Below, in pieces: positions 1 through 7,939 of a DNA stretch of 12,934 nt (its first letter is position 1; each line of letters begins with the position of its first letter). The notes beneath the pieces were generated by a model. That model had not been told where the DNA came from. It did not search any database and was given only the letters and a program-made list of their open reading frames with translations. The position numbers were made by a program, and so were the translations under genes. Source of the stretch: Mariprofundaceae bacterium (lineage in GTDB: Bacteria; Pseudomonadota; Zetaproteobacteria; Mariprofundales; Mariprofundaceae); assembly GCA_030950835.1 (NCBI GenBank), contig JAUZQU010000079.1, forward strand, positions 1-12,934, written 5' to 3'.

Positions 1-2
1 AG

Positions 3-398
3 GCAGAGCTTGTAGCAGGTTTCTTTGTGGAATATTCGGGCATGTGGTTTGCGACTTTCTCTTTGGCAGAATATGCAGCGATGATTCTGATTTCCTTGAT
101 GACAGCCATACTCTTTTTGGGCGGCTGGTATCCACCATTTGAGTTTTTATCCTTCATTCCCGGCACAGTATGGTTATTGGCAAAAACATCTTTTTTAATT
201 TTTGTGTTCATCTGGTTTAGAGCAACATTCCCCCGTTATCGTTATGACCAACTGATGCGTTTGGGCTGGAAAGTGTTCTTACCTTGGACATTGGCTTGGA
301 TTGGGGTGATTGGTTTTTGTACATATGCTGCTGAAATTAGTGATAGTTTGAGCTTTTTAAGTGACGCTGTTGCTTTTTATCAGCCTTGGAGAGATTAA
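3..398 (+). CDS. nuoH: NADH-quinone oxidoreductase subunit H, C-terminal part (5' end outside window)
   Basis: This is the last 131 residues of NuoH, the membrane subunit of complex I that joins the peripheral arm to the membrane arm and forms much of the quinone-binding cavity. The frame is open from base 3, so the gene enters from the left edge. The stretch AELVAGFFVEYSGMWF at the start matches the conserved NuoH loop near the quinone site (family form ELVAGFxxEYSGMxF). It is followed by hydrophobic helices and the conserved block FIWFRATFPRYRYDQLMRLGWK near residues 73-94 of the fragment, a hallmark of the NuoH C-terminus. The stop codon at 396-398 lies 3 nt before nuoI, and the nuoI ribosome binding site (GGAGA, 388-392) lies inside this gene. 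An apparent GTG start at 27 is internal and not the real start. Confidence 0.96.
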   Translation, partial: AELVAGFFVEYSGMWFATFSLAEYAAMILISLMTAILFLGGWYPPFEFLSFIPGTVWLLAKTSFLIFVFIWFRATFPRYRYDQLMRLGWKVFLPWTLAWIGVIGFCTYAAEISDSLSFLSDAVAFYQPWRD

Positions 399-401
399 AT
401 C

Positions 402-890
402 ATGGATACGATTAAACGACATTTAAAAACATGGCTGCTTTGGGAGCTGGTCTTGGGTTTGGCTTTGACAGGACGTTATTTGTTCAAAAAGAAAATCACC
501 GTTGAATACCCTGAAGAACGTACCCCATTATCGCCGCGTTTTCGTGGTTTGCATGCTTTAAGGCGCTATGAAAATGGTGAAGAACGTTGCATTGCTTGTA
601 AGTTATGCGAAGTGACTTGCCCTGCTTTGGCCATTACGATTGAATCTGAAGAACGCGATGATGGTTCACGCCGTACGACACGTTATGACATTGACATGAC
701 CAAGTGTATTTTCTGTGGTTTTTGTCAAGAAGCTTGCCCTGTGGATGCGATTGTGGAAACACAAGAATTTGAGTATGCCTCAGAAACGCGTGAAGCTTTG
801 TATTATGATAAAGAGATGTTGATGAAAGTGGGCGAACGTTATGAACCGCAAATTGCTGCAAACCTTGCTGCAGATGCGCGTTACCAATAA
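402..890 (+). CDS. nuoI: NADH-quinone oxidoreductase subunit I (2x[4Fe-4S] ferredoxin-like)
   Basis: NuoI carries two tetranuclear iron-sulfur clusters (N6a and N6b) that pass electrons along the peripheral arm of complex I toward cluster N2 and quinone. Two classic CxxCxxCxxxCP motifs are visible: Cys63, 66, 69 and 73 (CIACKLCEVTCP), and Cys102, 105, 108 and 112 (CIFCGFCQEACP). An N-terminal amphipathic/hydrophobic stretch (about residues 10-28) would anchor it at the membrane. The length of 162 residues matches the short alpha/beta-proteobacterial and mitochondrial-type NuoI rather than the roughly 180-residue enterobacterial form. The ATG at 402 has GGAGA 9 nt upstream, inside nuoH. The gene sits between nuoH and nuoJ, as in standard nuo operons. 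All eight ligands are intact, so it should be functional. Confidence 0.97.
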   Translation: MDTIKRHLKTWLLWELVLGLALTGRYLFKKKITVEYPEERTPLSPRFRGLHALRRYENGEERCIACKLCEVTCPALAITIESEERDDGSRRTTRYDIDMTKCIFCGFCQEACPVDAIVETQEFEYASETREALYYDKEMLMKVGERYEPQIAANLAADARYQ

Positions 891-905
891 GGAGCATAGG
901 CATTT

Positions 906-1490
906 ATGTTAGAAACAGCATTTTTTAATTTATTTGGTGGTTTGGCGATTGCGGCTGCTTTGGGTGTGATTTTATCCGCCAACACGATGCATTCGGTGAT
1001 GTGGTTAATTTTATGTTTCTTTAATGCTTCGGGTTTGTTTTTCCTTTTGGATGCAGAGTTTCTGGGCATTATTTTGATTTTGATTTATGTGGGTGCAGTG
1101 ATGGTGCTGTTTATGTTTGTGGTGATGATGTTGGAAGTGAACGTCGCCAAAAAACGTGAGGGTTGGCTGCAATACTTGCCTGTAGGTGGCATGGTTTCTT
1201 TGATTTTATTCATTGAGCTGGTCGCAGCTTCTACCAGCGGGTTATTTGGCTCAGAGAAGATGGCAACTGCAGCACATCTAGGCAAAGAAGTGAGTAATAC
1301 CGAGGAAATTGGCAAGGTATTATATACCCAATACCTGTTGGCATTTGAAATTGCTGCCATTATTTTGTTGGTCGCCTTGGTGGGCGCTATTGTTTTGACC
1401 TTGCGCGAGCGTAAAGATGCGAAATATCAGAATATTTCTAAGCAAGTTCAGGTGCGTAAAGAAGATCGTTTACGCAAGGTGAGTATGTAA
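906..1490 (+). CDS. nuoJ: NADH-quinone oxidoreductase subunit J
   Basis: NuoJ (ND6 counterpart) is a small integral membrane subunit next to NuoK and NuoH. Its third helix switches conformation to couple quinone reduction to proton pumping. The 194 residues show about five hydrophobic segments (roughly 7-24, 29-48, 52-76, 90-108 and 143-166). The motif EFLGIILILIYVGAVMVLFMF (residues 51-71), with Tyr61 and Gly63 in YVGA, is the diagnostic NuoJ helix 3. A less conserved soluble loop (about 110-138) precedes the last helix, and the C-terminus is charged. A strong AAGGAG (889-894) overlaps the nuoI stop codon, 11 nt before the ATG. The stop codon shares its last base with the nuoK start (TAATG), which suggests translational coupling. 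Confidence 0.96.
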   Translation: MLETAFFNLFGGLAIAAALGVILSANTMHSVMWLILCFFNASGLFFLLDAEFLGIILILIYVGAVMVLFMFVVMMLEVNVAKKREGWLQYLPVGGMVSLILFIELVAASTSGLFGSEKMATAAHLGKEVSNTEEIGKVLYTQYLLAFEIAAIILLVALVGAIVLTLRERKDAKYQNISKQVQVRKEDRLRKVSM

Positions 1491-1795
1491 TGGTTCCTTT
1501 ATCTAGCTTCTTAATCATAGGCGCGGCGTTGTTTAGCATTGGCATTGTTGGCTTGTTTTTGAATCGTAAAAATGTGATTACCATTTTGATGTGTATTGAA
1601 TTGATGTTGTTGGCAGTGAACATCAACTTTGCTGCTTTTTCGCATTTCTTAGGCGATATTAGTGGTCAAATCATGGTATTTTTTGTGTTGACCGTGGCAG
1701 CAGCTGAAGTGGCTGTAGGTTTGGCTATTTTGGTGGCTTATTATCGTCAACGTCGTTCGATTGCGATTGAAGACATCAACACACTGCAAGGCTAA
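1490..1795 (+). CDS. nuoK: NADH-quinone oxidoreductase subunit K
   Basis: NuoK (ND4L counterpart) is a three-helix membrane subunit of complex I forming part of the proton path next to NuoJ and NuoN. The 101-residue length is typical. The two conserved in-membrane glutamates are present: Glu37 in MCIELMLLAVN and Glu73 in VAAAEVAVGLAI, corresponding to the essential Glu36 and Glu72 of the Escherichia coli subunit by pattern. Helices are at about 5-24, 30-50 and 60-86. The ATG overlaps the nuoJ stop by one base, and the purine-rich AAGGTGAG (1476-1483) inside nuoJ can serve as the ribosome binding site. Confidence 0.97.
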   Translation: MVPLSSFLIIGAALFSIGIVGLFLNRKNVITILMCIELMLLAVNINFAAFSHFLGDISGQIMVFFVLTVAAAEVAVGLAILVAYYRQRRSIAIEDINTLQG

Positions 1796-1804
1796 AGGGA
1801 GCGT

Positions 1805-3802
1805 ATGGTGTTAGAAACGACTGAAATGACGTTGAATACAACAGAATTGTTGGCAATTCCATTGCTGCCTTTGCTTGGAGCCTTGGTTGTAGGGTTGTTT
1901 GGCTGGGCTATCAAAGATACTTTAAGCCATTGGATTACCTGTGTTTGTGTAATTTTATCGGCCTTGTTATCCATTGATGTGTTTATACAGGTCTTAGATG
2001 GTGCAGAGTTTTACGGTAACTTCTGGACATGGATGGCAGCAGGTGATTTTGTAGTGCAAATTGGCATGATGATAGACCCGCTCACCGCGATTATGATGAT
2101 GACGGTGACTGTGGTTTCAGCATGTGTACATATTTATACCATTGGTTATATGCACGGTGATGCAGGTTATCCACGTTTCTTTGCTTATATCTCCGCATTT
2201 ACCTTCTCCATGCTGGTTTTGGTGATGGGCAATAGCTTCTTCACCCTATTCTTTGGCTGGGAAGCGGTGGGTTTGTTCTCTTACTTGCTGATTGGTTTTT
2301 GGTACAAAAAAGACTCTGCCAATGTTGCAGCAATGAAAGCATTTATTGTTAACCGCGTAGGTGATTTTGGTTTTGCCATTGGTATTTTGGCTGTTTGGTA
2401 TTATTTTGGCACAGTAGACTATCGTGAAGTATTTGCTGCCGTTCCCGCACTGGTTGAATCAGCATCAAGCATGTCTTTCCTTGGTTGGGAAATTGATACC
2501 ATTACCTTTATTTGTTTAGCCTTGTTTGTTGGTGCTATGGGTAAATCTGGTCAAGTGCCTCTGCACATTTGGCTACCTGACTCCATGGAAGGTCCAACGC
2601 CGATTTCAGCGTTGATTCATGCAGCAACCATGGTAACTGCTGGTGTATTTATGGTGGCAAGATTGTCACCGATGTTTGAGTTCTCAGAAGTCGCACTTGC
2701 TGTGGTGATTATTGTAGGCGCGGTGACTGCCTTTATGTGTGCCACTATCGGTTTGGTACAAAATGATATCAAACGGGTGATTGCTTATTCTACCTGCTCG
2801 CAACTGGGTTATATGTTTGTGGCCTGTGGTGTTTCAGCCTATTCAGCAGGTATTTTTCACTTGATGACCCATGCTTATTTTAAAGCATTGTTGTTTTTAG
2901 CGGCTGGTTCGGTGATTCATGCCGTGATGAACAACCAAGATATTCGCAAGATGGGTAAATTGCGCAAATTCATGCCGATTACCTATGCCACGATGTTATT
3001 GGCTGCCTTGGCATTGTCTGGCGTACCACCATTTGCAGGTTTCTGGTCGAAAGACTTGATTATTGAGTCTGCGATGTTGCGTGAAATGGGCTGGGTGAGT
3101 GAGTTTGCTTATTATGCCTTGTTATCAGGCGTGTTTATGACTGCTTTTTACACTTTCCGCATGTTCTTCTTAACCTTCCACAATAGTGATCGTGTACCAG
3201 TGGAAACCAAATCACATCTGCATGAGTCACCCAAAGTGATTACTATTCCTTTGGTGATTCTTGCTGTTGGTGCTGTGGTTTCTGGGATATGGGGCGTATT
3301 CATGTTGGACATTACCAATGCTGAAATTGTCCAAGGTTTCTTCCGTGATTCTATCTTCGTGATGGATGAGCATAACCCATTGATTACCTTGGCACTACAT
3401 GGTTCACACGCTTGGTATCACTTTGCTTTCACCGCACCATTCTGGTTGGCAATAGGTGGTATTGGTTTGGCGTATGCGATGTATTTCAGGGAAACAAAAA
3501 TGCCAGCCAAGATTGCGGCAACATTCCCTGCTATCTATACTTTCTTGCTCAATAAATGGTATTGGGATGAGATGTATGACCGTTTCATTGTTCGCCCTAC
3601 CCGTCGTTTGGGTGCGTTCTTCTGGAAGACAGGTGATTTGGGCATGATTGATCAAGGTATGATTCATGGTGGTGTGGTGAACACGGTGAAAAATGGCGCG
3701 GCACTCTTGCGCAATATACAGTCTGGTATGATTTATCATTATGCTTATGCGATGGTGATTGGTGTATTTGGTTTGTTAACATACTTGCTGTTAAACGCTT
3801 AA
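1805..3802 (+). CDS. nuoL: NADH-quinone oxidoreductase subunit L (antiporter-like)
   Basis: NuoL (ND5 counterpart) is the most distal of the three Mrp-antiporter-like proton-channel subunits. It carries the long lateral helix that clamps the membrane arm. The protein has 665 residues, slightly longer than the E. coli protein (613). Key polar residues sit in recognisable blocks: Glu153 in FFGWEAVGLFSYLLIGFW, Asp187 in VNRVGDFGFAIGI, Lys247 in GAMGKSGQVPLHIWLPDSME, and His272 in ALIHAATMVTAGV. The C-terminal region (about 540-665) holds the extended segment before a final helix. The ATG at 1805 follows AAGGGAG (1795-1801), which touches the nuoK stop. GTG 1808 and ATG 1826 are possible alternative starts, but the site supports 1805. 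No truncation or missing channel residue was seen. Confidence 0.97.
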   Translation: MVLETTEMTLNTTELLAIPLLPLLGALVVGLFGWAIKDTLSHWITCVCVILSALLSIDVFIQVLDGAEFYGNFWTWMAAGDFVVQIGMMIDPLTAIMMMTVTVVSACVHIYTIGYMHGDAGYPRFFAYISAFTFSMLVLVMGNSFFTLFFGWEAVGLFSYLLIGFWYKKDSANVAAMKAFIVNRVGDFGFAIGILAVWYYFGTVDYREVFAAVPALVESASSMSFLGWEIDTITFICLALFVGAMGKSGQVPLHIWLPDSMEGPTPISALIHAATMVTAGVFMVARLSPMFEFSEVALAVVIIVGAVTAFMCATIGLVQNDIKRVIAYSTCSQLGYMFVACGVSAYSAGIFHLMTHAYFKALLFLAAGSVIHAVMNNQDIRKMGKLRKFMPITYATMLLAALALSGVPPFAGFWSKDLIIESAMLREMGWVSEFAYYALLSGVFMTAFYTFRMFFLTFHNSDRVPVETKSHLHESPKVITIPLVILAVGAVVSGIWGVFMLDITNAEIVQGFFRDSIFVMDEHNPLITLALHGSHAWYHFAFTAPFWLAIGGIGLAYAMYFRETKMPAKIAATFPAIYTFLLNKWYWDEMYDRFIVRPTRRLGAFFWKTGDLGMIDQGMIHGGVVNTVKNGAALLRNIQSGMIYHYAYAMVIGVFGLLTYLLLNA

Positions 3803-3818
3803 GGGGAAAGGGATAAAC

Positions 3819-5393
3819 ATGGAACCGTTAAACAATGTATTGAATTTCCCAATTTTATCATTGGCAATCTTTTTGCCAACATTGGGCGCCATTTTGATTT
3901 GGTTGTTGATTAAAGATGAACGTATGGTGCGTTGGACAGCATTATTGGTTGCTGTAGCAACGTTTATACTAACGCTACCTCTGATTTTCAGCTTTGATAC
4001 CTCCACTGCACATATGCAGTTTGAAGAGTTACATCACTGGATTCCTGCTTTTAACATTGATTACCGTTTGGGTGTGGATGGTATTTCTATGCCATTTATC
4101 GTCTTAACAGGTTTATTGACGATTATTTGTATTGTTTCAGCTTGGAACTGCATCCAAACACGCATCAAAGAATATATGATTGCTTTCTTAATCTTGGAAA
4201 CCACCTTGATTGGTGTGTTTGCAGCTTTGGATGTGATGTTGTTTTACTTCTTCTGGGAAGCGATGTTGATTCCTATGTATTTAATTATCGGTGTTTGGGG
4301 TGGCAAAAATCGTGTTTATGCCACGCTTAAATTCTTCCTTTATACCTTAACAGGTTCAGTATTGATGTTGGTCGCCTTGCTTGCCATGTATTTCGAATCA
4401 GGTGCGACATCATTTGCTATGCTTCATTTTATGGATTATGCCTTTAATTTCACATGGCAGTTCTGGATATTCATTGCTTTCTTTGTGGCTTTTGCGGTGA
4501 AAGTACCGATGTGGCCAGTGCATACATGGTTGCCCGATGCGCATACTGAAGCACCCACAGCGGGTTCGGTCATTTTAGCGGGTATCTTATTGAAGATGGG
4601 CGCGTATGGTTTTTTACGCTTTTCTTTACCCATGCTGCCTGATGCCTCGCAATACTTTGCACCCATGATGATTGGTTTGAGTTTGGTCGCCATTGTTTAT
4701 ATTTCTTTGGTTGCCATGATGCAAAAAGACATGAAACGTTTGATTGCTTATTCATCTATCGCACATATGGGTTTTGTGACTTTAGGTATCTTTGTCTTTA
4801 CCCAAGTGGCACTTGAAGGTGCAGTGATCAATATGATTTCACATGGTTTTGTAGCTGCGGCATTGTTTTTATGCGTAGGGGTGCTGTACGATAGGTTGCA
4901 TACCCGCGAAATTGCCGATTATGGTGGTGTGGTCAATGTGATGCCTGTATTTGCTGCGGTGATGTTGTTCTTTTCCATGGCGAATGTTGCCTTACCCGGC
5001 ACCTCGGCATTCATTGGTGAAATCATGGTCTTGATTGGCACTTTTGCAGCAGATCCAACACATATGAGTGTGTCGGCGAAATGGGTGGCGATTGCTGCGG
5101 CAATCAGCGTGGTATTATCGGCTTGTTATACACTTTGGATGTACAAACGGGTGATCATGGGTGAAGCTATTAAAGATTCAGTGAAATCCATGCAAGACCT
5201 TAGCCTACGCGAGTTTTCATACTTCGTACCCTTGATTATTTTAGTGGTTTGGGTGGGTTTCTACCCCATGCCAGTGCTAGATTTATTACATGCTTCGATT
5301 GCGCACTTGGTAGAACAAGCCACCAGCAGCAAGCTTGAAGCAGCAGCATTATTAGAACATACATCAGCGTTACCATACGCTGGTGCCCACTGA
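3819..5393 (+). CDS. nuoM: NADH-quinone oxidoreductase subunit M (antiporter-like)
   Basis: NuoM (ND4 counterpart) is the middle antiporter-like proton channel of the complex I membrane arm. At 524 residues it is close to the E. coli length (509). It contains Glu147 in FYFFWEAMLIPMYLIIGVWG, Lys228 in FAVKVPMWPVHTWLPDAHTE and Lys259 in ILLKMGAYGFLRF, the conserved channel residues. The motif HTWLPDAHTEAPTAGSVILA is highly diagnostic. The start at 3819 lies 16 nt after nuoL and is preceded by AAGGGGAAAGGG (3801-3812), a generous purine-rich ribosome binding region. The C-terminal tail (about 490-524) is polar and variable. The stop at 5391-5393 lies 10 nt before nuoN. Confidence 0.97.
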   Translation: MEPLNNVLNFPILSLAIFLPTLGAILIWLLIKDERMVRWTALLVAVATFILTLPLIFSFDTSTAHMQFEELHHWIPAFNIDYRLGVDGISMPFIVLTGLLTIICIVSAWNCIQTRIKEYMIAFLILETTLIGVFAALDVMLFYFFWEAMLIPMYLIIGVWGGKNRVYATLKFFLYTLTGSVLMLVALLAMYFESGATSFAMLHFMDYAFNFTWQFWIFIAFFVAFAVKVPMWPVHTWLPDAHTEAPTAGSVILAGILLKMGAYGFLRFSLPMLPDASQYFAPMMIGLSLVAIVYISLVAMMQKDMKRLIAYSSIAHMGFVTLGIFVFTQVALEGAVINMISHGFVAAALFLCVGVLYDRLHTREIADYGGVVNVMPVFAAVMLFFSMANVALPGTSAFIGEIMVLIGTFAADPTHMSVSAKWVAIAAAISVVLSACYTLWMYKRVIMGEAIKDSVKSMQDLSLREFSYFVPLIILVVWVGFYPMPVLDLLHASIAHLVEQATSSKLEAAALLEHTSALPYAGAH

Positions 5394-5403
5394 GGTTAAA
5401 CAC

Positions 5404-6867
5404 ATGTCAGAGGTCACTTTCCCCTTTCCGTTCCCACAACATCTGGAATTAATTCTTCCTGAAATCATTTTGGCAACCATGGCTATGGTCACGTTGATGA
5501 TGAGTGTGTTTTTATCACCAGCTCGCCAATCTATAGTGGCATGGGTATCGATTGCGACTTGTTTCGTGACCGCTGCTGCCGTGCTTTATGCTTCTGGCTC
5601 GGCTGGATTAACTACATTCTACGGTTATTTTGTCTTGGATCCCTTTGCCGCATTTGCCAAGTTATTGATGATTATTGCCACCGTATTTGCCATGTTTTTA
5701 TCTTTGGATTACATGAAAAAAGAAGTCAATGTTGGTGAGTATTATACGCTGATGTTATTTGCCTTGTTGGGCATGATGTTGATGGTTTCAGCGACCAACT
5801 TCGTCACCATGTATCTTGGTTTGGAGTTGATGGCACTGTCCATCTACGTGTTGGTGGCATATCAACGTGATGTGCTGCGCTCTACCGAAGCATCGTTGAA
5901 ATATTTCATTCTTGGTGCGCTGTCCTCATGTATGTTGTTGTATGGATTAACCTTTTTATACGGCAGCACAGGCAGCTTCATGTTCAGTGAAATGGGTACA
6001 TTGATTTCGGCAAGTGGTGATGAGTTACGATTTGCCGTGTTGACGGGTATGTTATTTGTCTTGGCAGGTTTGGCGTTTAAAGTGTCTGTTGCACCTTTTC
6101 ACATGTGGACACCCGATGCCTATGAAGGCGCACCAACACCCATCACTGCCTTTATGTCGGTTGCACCAAAAGTAGCGGGTTTGGTGGTATTTATGCGTAT
6201 TTTGCATGATGTTTTCCCAGGTTTGCAAGCCGAATACACTTCAATATTGATGGTGATGGCTGTATTATCAATGGCAGTGGGTAATATTGCGGCGATTGCG
6301 CAACGTAATATCAAACGTATGTTGGCGTACTCCACTATTGGGCATGTTGGTTTCATTTTATTGGGTTTGATTGCCGCAACAGGCAATGGTTATACAGCGA
6401 TTGTATTTTATATGACGGTGTATTTATTTATGACTATGGGTGTGTTTGCCATTATCATTATGATGCGCAGAGATGAGATTCAGGGCGAACTATTGGATGA
6501 CTTTGCGGGTCTTGCCAAAGTGCGTCCAGGTTATGCCTTGGCGATGGGTTTGTTGATGTTTTCCATGGCAGGCATTCCATTCTTGGGCGGTTTCTGGGCA
6601 AAAGCCTTTGTCTTTATGGCAGTGATTGAAACAGGACATATTGTCTTGGCAACCTTGGGTGTATTATTCTCAGCAATTGGTGCCTTTTATTATATTCGTA
6701 TTGTTAAATATATGTATTTTGATGATGAACGGGTATCTTTTAACTTTGTCAAAAGTGGACCATTACAAACGATTGTAGTCTTGAGCACTTTAATCATCGT
6801 GGCGATTGGTTTGTACCCAGAGCCTGTGATGGCGCTGTGTAAATTGGCGATGGCAAACTTCGTTTAG
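5404..6867 (+). CDS. nuoN: NADH-quinone oxidoreductase subunit N (antiporter-like)
   Basis: NuoN (ND2 counterpart) is the antiporter-like proton channel closest to NuoK. From the ATG at 5404 it has 487 residues, nearly the length of the E. coli protein (485). An in-frame GTG at 5383 would overlap nuoM and add seven unlikely residues. The ATG at 5404 has GAGG (5392-5395) 8 nt upstream, so it is chosen. Conserved residues are Glu141 in YLGLELMALSIYVLVAYQR, Lys166 in EASLKYFILGALSS, Lys226 in AFKVSVAPFHMWTPDAYEGA and Lys256 in SVAPKVAG. About fourteen hydrophobic segments run through the protein. It is the last gene of the nuo operon and is followed at once by an intrinsic terminator. Confidence 0.97.
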   Translation: MSEVTFPFPFPQHLELILPEIILATMAMVTLMMSVFLSPARQSIVAWVSIATCFVTAAAVLYASGSAGLTTFYGYFVLDPFAAFAKLLMIIATVFAMFLSLDYMKKEVNVGEYYTLMLFALLGMMLMVSATNFVTMYLGLELMALSIYVLVAYQRDVLRSTEASLKYFILGALSSCMLLYGLTFLYGSTGSFMFSEMGTLISASGDELRFAVLTGMLFVLAGLAFKVSVAPFHMWTPDAYEGAPTPITAFMSVAPKVAGLVVFMRILHDVFPGLQAEYTSILMVMAVLSMAVGNIAAIAQRNIKRMLAYSTIGHVGFILLGLIAATGNGYTAIVFYMTVYLFMTMGVFAIIIMMRRDEIQGELLDDFAGLAKVRPGYALAMGLLMFSMAGIPFLGGFWAKAFVFMAVIETGHIVLATLGVLFSAIGAFYYIRIVKYMYFDDERVSFNFVKSGPLQTIVVLSTLIIVAIGLYPEPVMALCKLAMANFV

Positions 6868-6886
6868 CTGAACGGTTGTATATATT

Positions 6887-6923
6887 AGCCCAGTAAAGGT
6901 TCAACTTTTGCTGGGCTTTTTTT
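6887..6923 (+). terminator. Rho-independent terminator of the nuo operon
   Basis: An inverted repeat lies 19 nt after the nuoN stop. The left arm AGCCCAGTAAAGG pairs with the right arm CTTTTGCTGGGCT: seven perfect base pairs at the base, then pairs that include two G-T wobbles, closing a TTCAA loop. A run of seven T (6917-6923) follows directly, giving the full form of an intrinsic terminator. Its position marks the end of the complex I transcript and separates it from the vanZ-like/rnhB pair that starts 14 nt later. Confidence 0.92.
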
Positions 6924-6937
6924 ATGCTGGATAGAAT

Positions 6938-7333
6938 ATGAAAGAGGTTGATGTGCAACAAGTGAACACCAGATATATGTATCATGATGCTTGCTTATTG
7001 CTGGCATATTGTGCCTTGATTTTTTATCTCTCGCATCAATCTGCATTGCCCACTGTGATGAGTTTTCCCCATCAGGATAAACTGGTACATGCTTGTGCAT
7101 ATGGGGTAATGGCGATATTGGCATGGCGTGTTTTTCGTTATAGTGCACATCCATTACATATCACCCTGCTGTTGGCGGCGGTATTTTGTAGCCTGTATGG
7201 TATCAGTGATGAATACCATCAATCCTTTATCGTGGGCAGGAATGCTGATGTCTGGGATTGGTGTGCGGATACTGTGGGTGCTGTATTAAGTATGTTGCTG
7301 CTACAACGCTGGTTGCAACGGCAACACCCATGA
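6938..7333 (+). CDS. VanZ-family small membrane protein
   Basis: This 131-residue protein matches the VanZ family, small membrane proteins named after a teicoplanin-resistance accessory protein. Most chromosomal members have no known function. The signature blocks are present: HQDKLVHACAYG (45-56), YGISDEYHQSFIVGR (87-101) and NADVWDWCADTVGA (102-115), with four hydrophobic segments (about 17-32, 51-66, 73-89 and 109-124). The start is uncertain. ATG 6938 has only a weak upstream GGATAG, while AAAGAGG (6941-6947) stands 5 nt before an in-frame GTG at 6953, which would give 126 residues. The stop overlaps the rnhB start by ATGA, so the two are probably cotranslated. Resistance should not be assumed: there are no van operon genes nearby. 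Confidence 0.88.
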   Translation: MKEVDVQQVNTRYMYHDACLLLAYCALIFYLSHQSALPTVMSFPHQDKLVHACAYGVMAILAWRVFRYSAHPLHITLLLAAVFCSLYGISDEYHQSFIVGRNADVWDWCADTVGAVLSMLLLQRWLQRQHP

Positions 7334-7908
7334 TTGCAGGTGTAGATGAGGTTGGGCGAGGCCCTTTAGCGGGTCCTGTAGTGACTGCGGCAGTGATATT
7401 AGCCGATGATGACCCTATGTTGGGGCAATATCGTGATTCCAAACGCCTTTCCGAGAAGAAACGCCTGCGATTTTACCATCATTTACGCCGCCATGCCGTG
7501 AGTTATGCCGTTGCCCAAGCAACTTTAGCCGAAATAGATGATTTGAATATCTTATTTGCCACGATGCACGCCATGAAAAAAGCAGTTTTAGCCCTTGATA
7601 TACAACCCAGCAGTGTCTTGGTTGATGGTAATCGTGTGCCTGATGCCATGCCTATACCCACCACGGCAGTGATTGGCGGAGATGATTCGGTGCAAGTCAT
7701 TGCTGCAGCTTCGATTATGGCTAAGGTAGTACGTGACCGTCTCATGCGGGCGTATGCTGTGCAATATCCTGCGTATCACTTTGCCCAACATAAAGGTTAT
7801 GGCACAAAATTACACATGGCTGCCTTAAAAGAACACGGTGTTTGCCCTATTCACCGTCGCTCTTTTGCCCCTATCAAAAAGCTGCTTGTACCTCAAACTC
7901 CCTCATAG
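7330..7908 (+). CDS. rnhB: Ribonuclease HII
   Basis: RNase HII cuts RNA in RNA/DNA hybrids and starts removal of single ribonucleotides misincorporated in DNA. The 192-residue protein begins MIAGVDEVGRGPLAGPVV, the diagnostic N-terminal motif with the metal-binding pair Asp6-Glu7. Further family motifs are DSKRLSEKKR (36-45), VLVDGN with Asp99, GGDDS (117-121) at the place of the usual KGD motif with its fourth acidic residue, IAAASIMAKVVRDR (124-137), and the C-terminal HKGYGTKLHMAALKEHG plus HRRSFAPIK. The length is close to E. coli RnhB (198). The frame stays open upstream to 7258, but ATG 7330 is chosen because it puts the motif at the usual distance and gives the ATGA overlap with the vanZ-like gene. 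No terminator was seen downstream. An insertion-sequence relic begins about 30 nt after the stop. Confidence 0.96.
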   Translation: MIAGVDEVGRGPLAGPVVTAAVILADDDPMLGQYRDSKRLSEKKRLRFYHHLRRHAVSYAVAQATLAEIDDLNILFATMHAMKKAVLALDIQPSSVLVDGNRVPDAMPIPTTAVIGGDDSVQVIAAASIMAKVVRDRLMRAYAVQYPAYHFAQHKGYGTKLHMAALKEHGVCPIHRRSFAPIKKLLVPQTPS

Positions 7909-7939
7909 TGGGTGGAATCCACGTAGTGGTGTAACAGGA

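Noticed and set aside
5383..5403. Upstream GTG start for nuoN
   Set aside because: It would overlap nuoM and lacks a ribosome binding site. ATG 5404, with GAGG 8 nt upstream, gives the usual family length.
6938..7333. Glycopeptide-resistance gene call for the VanZ-like protein
   Set aside because: The family match is real, but there are no vanHAX-type genes nearby, and most VanZ-family proteins are not shown to confer resistance.
7912..7922. Short palindrome GTGGAATCCAC after rnhB as a terminator or operator
   Set aside because: Five-base arms around one base with no T-run are too short to form a stable hairpin, and nothing else supports a function.
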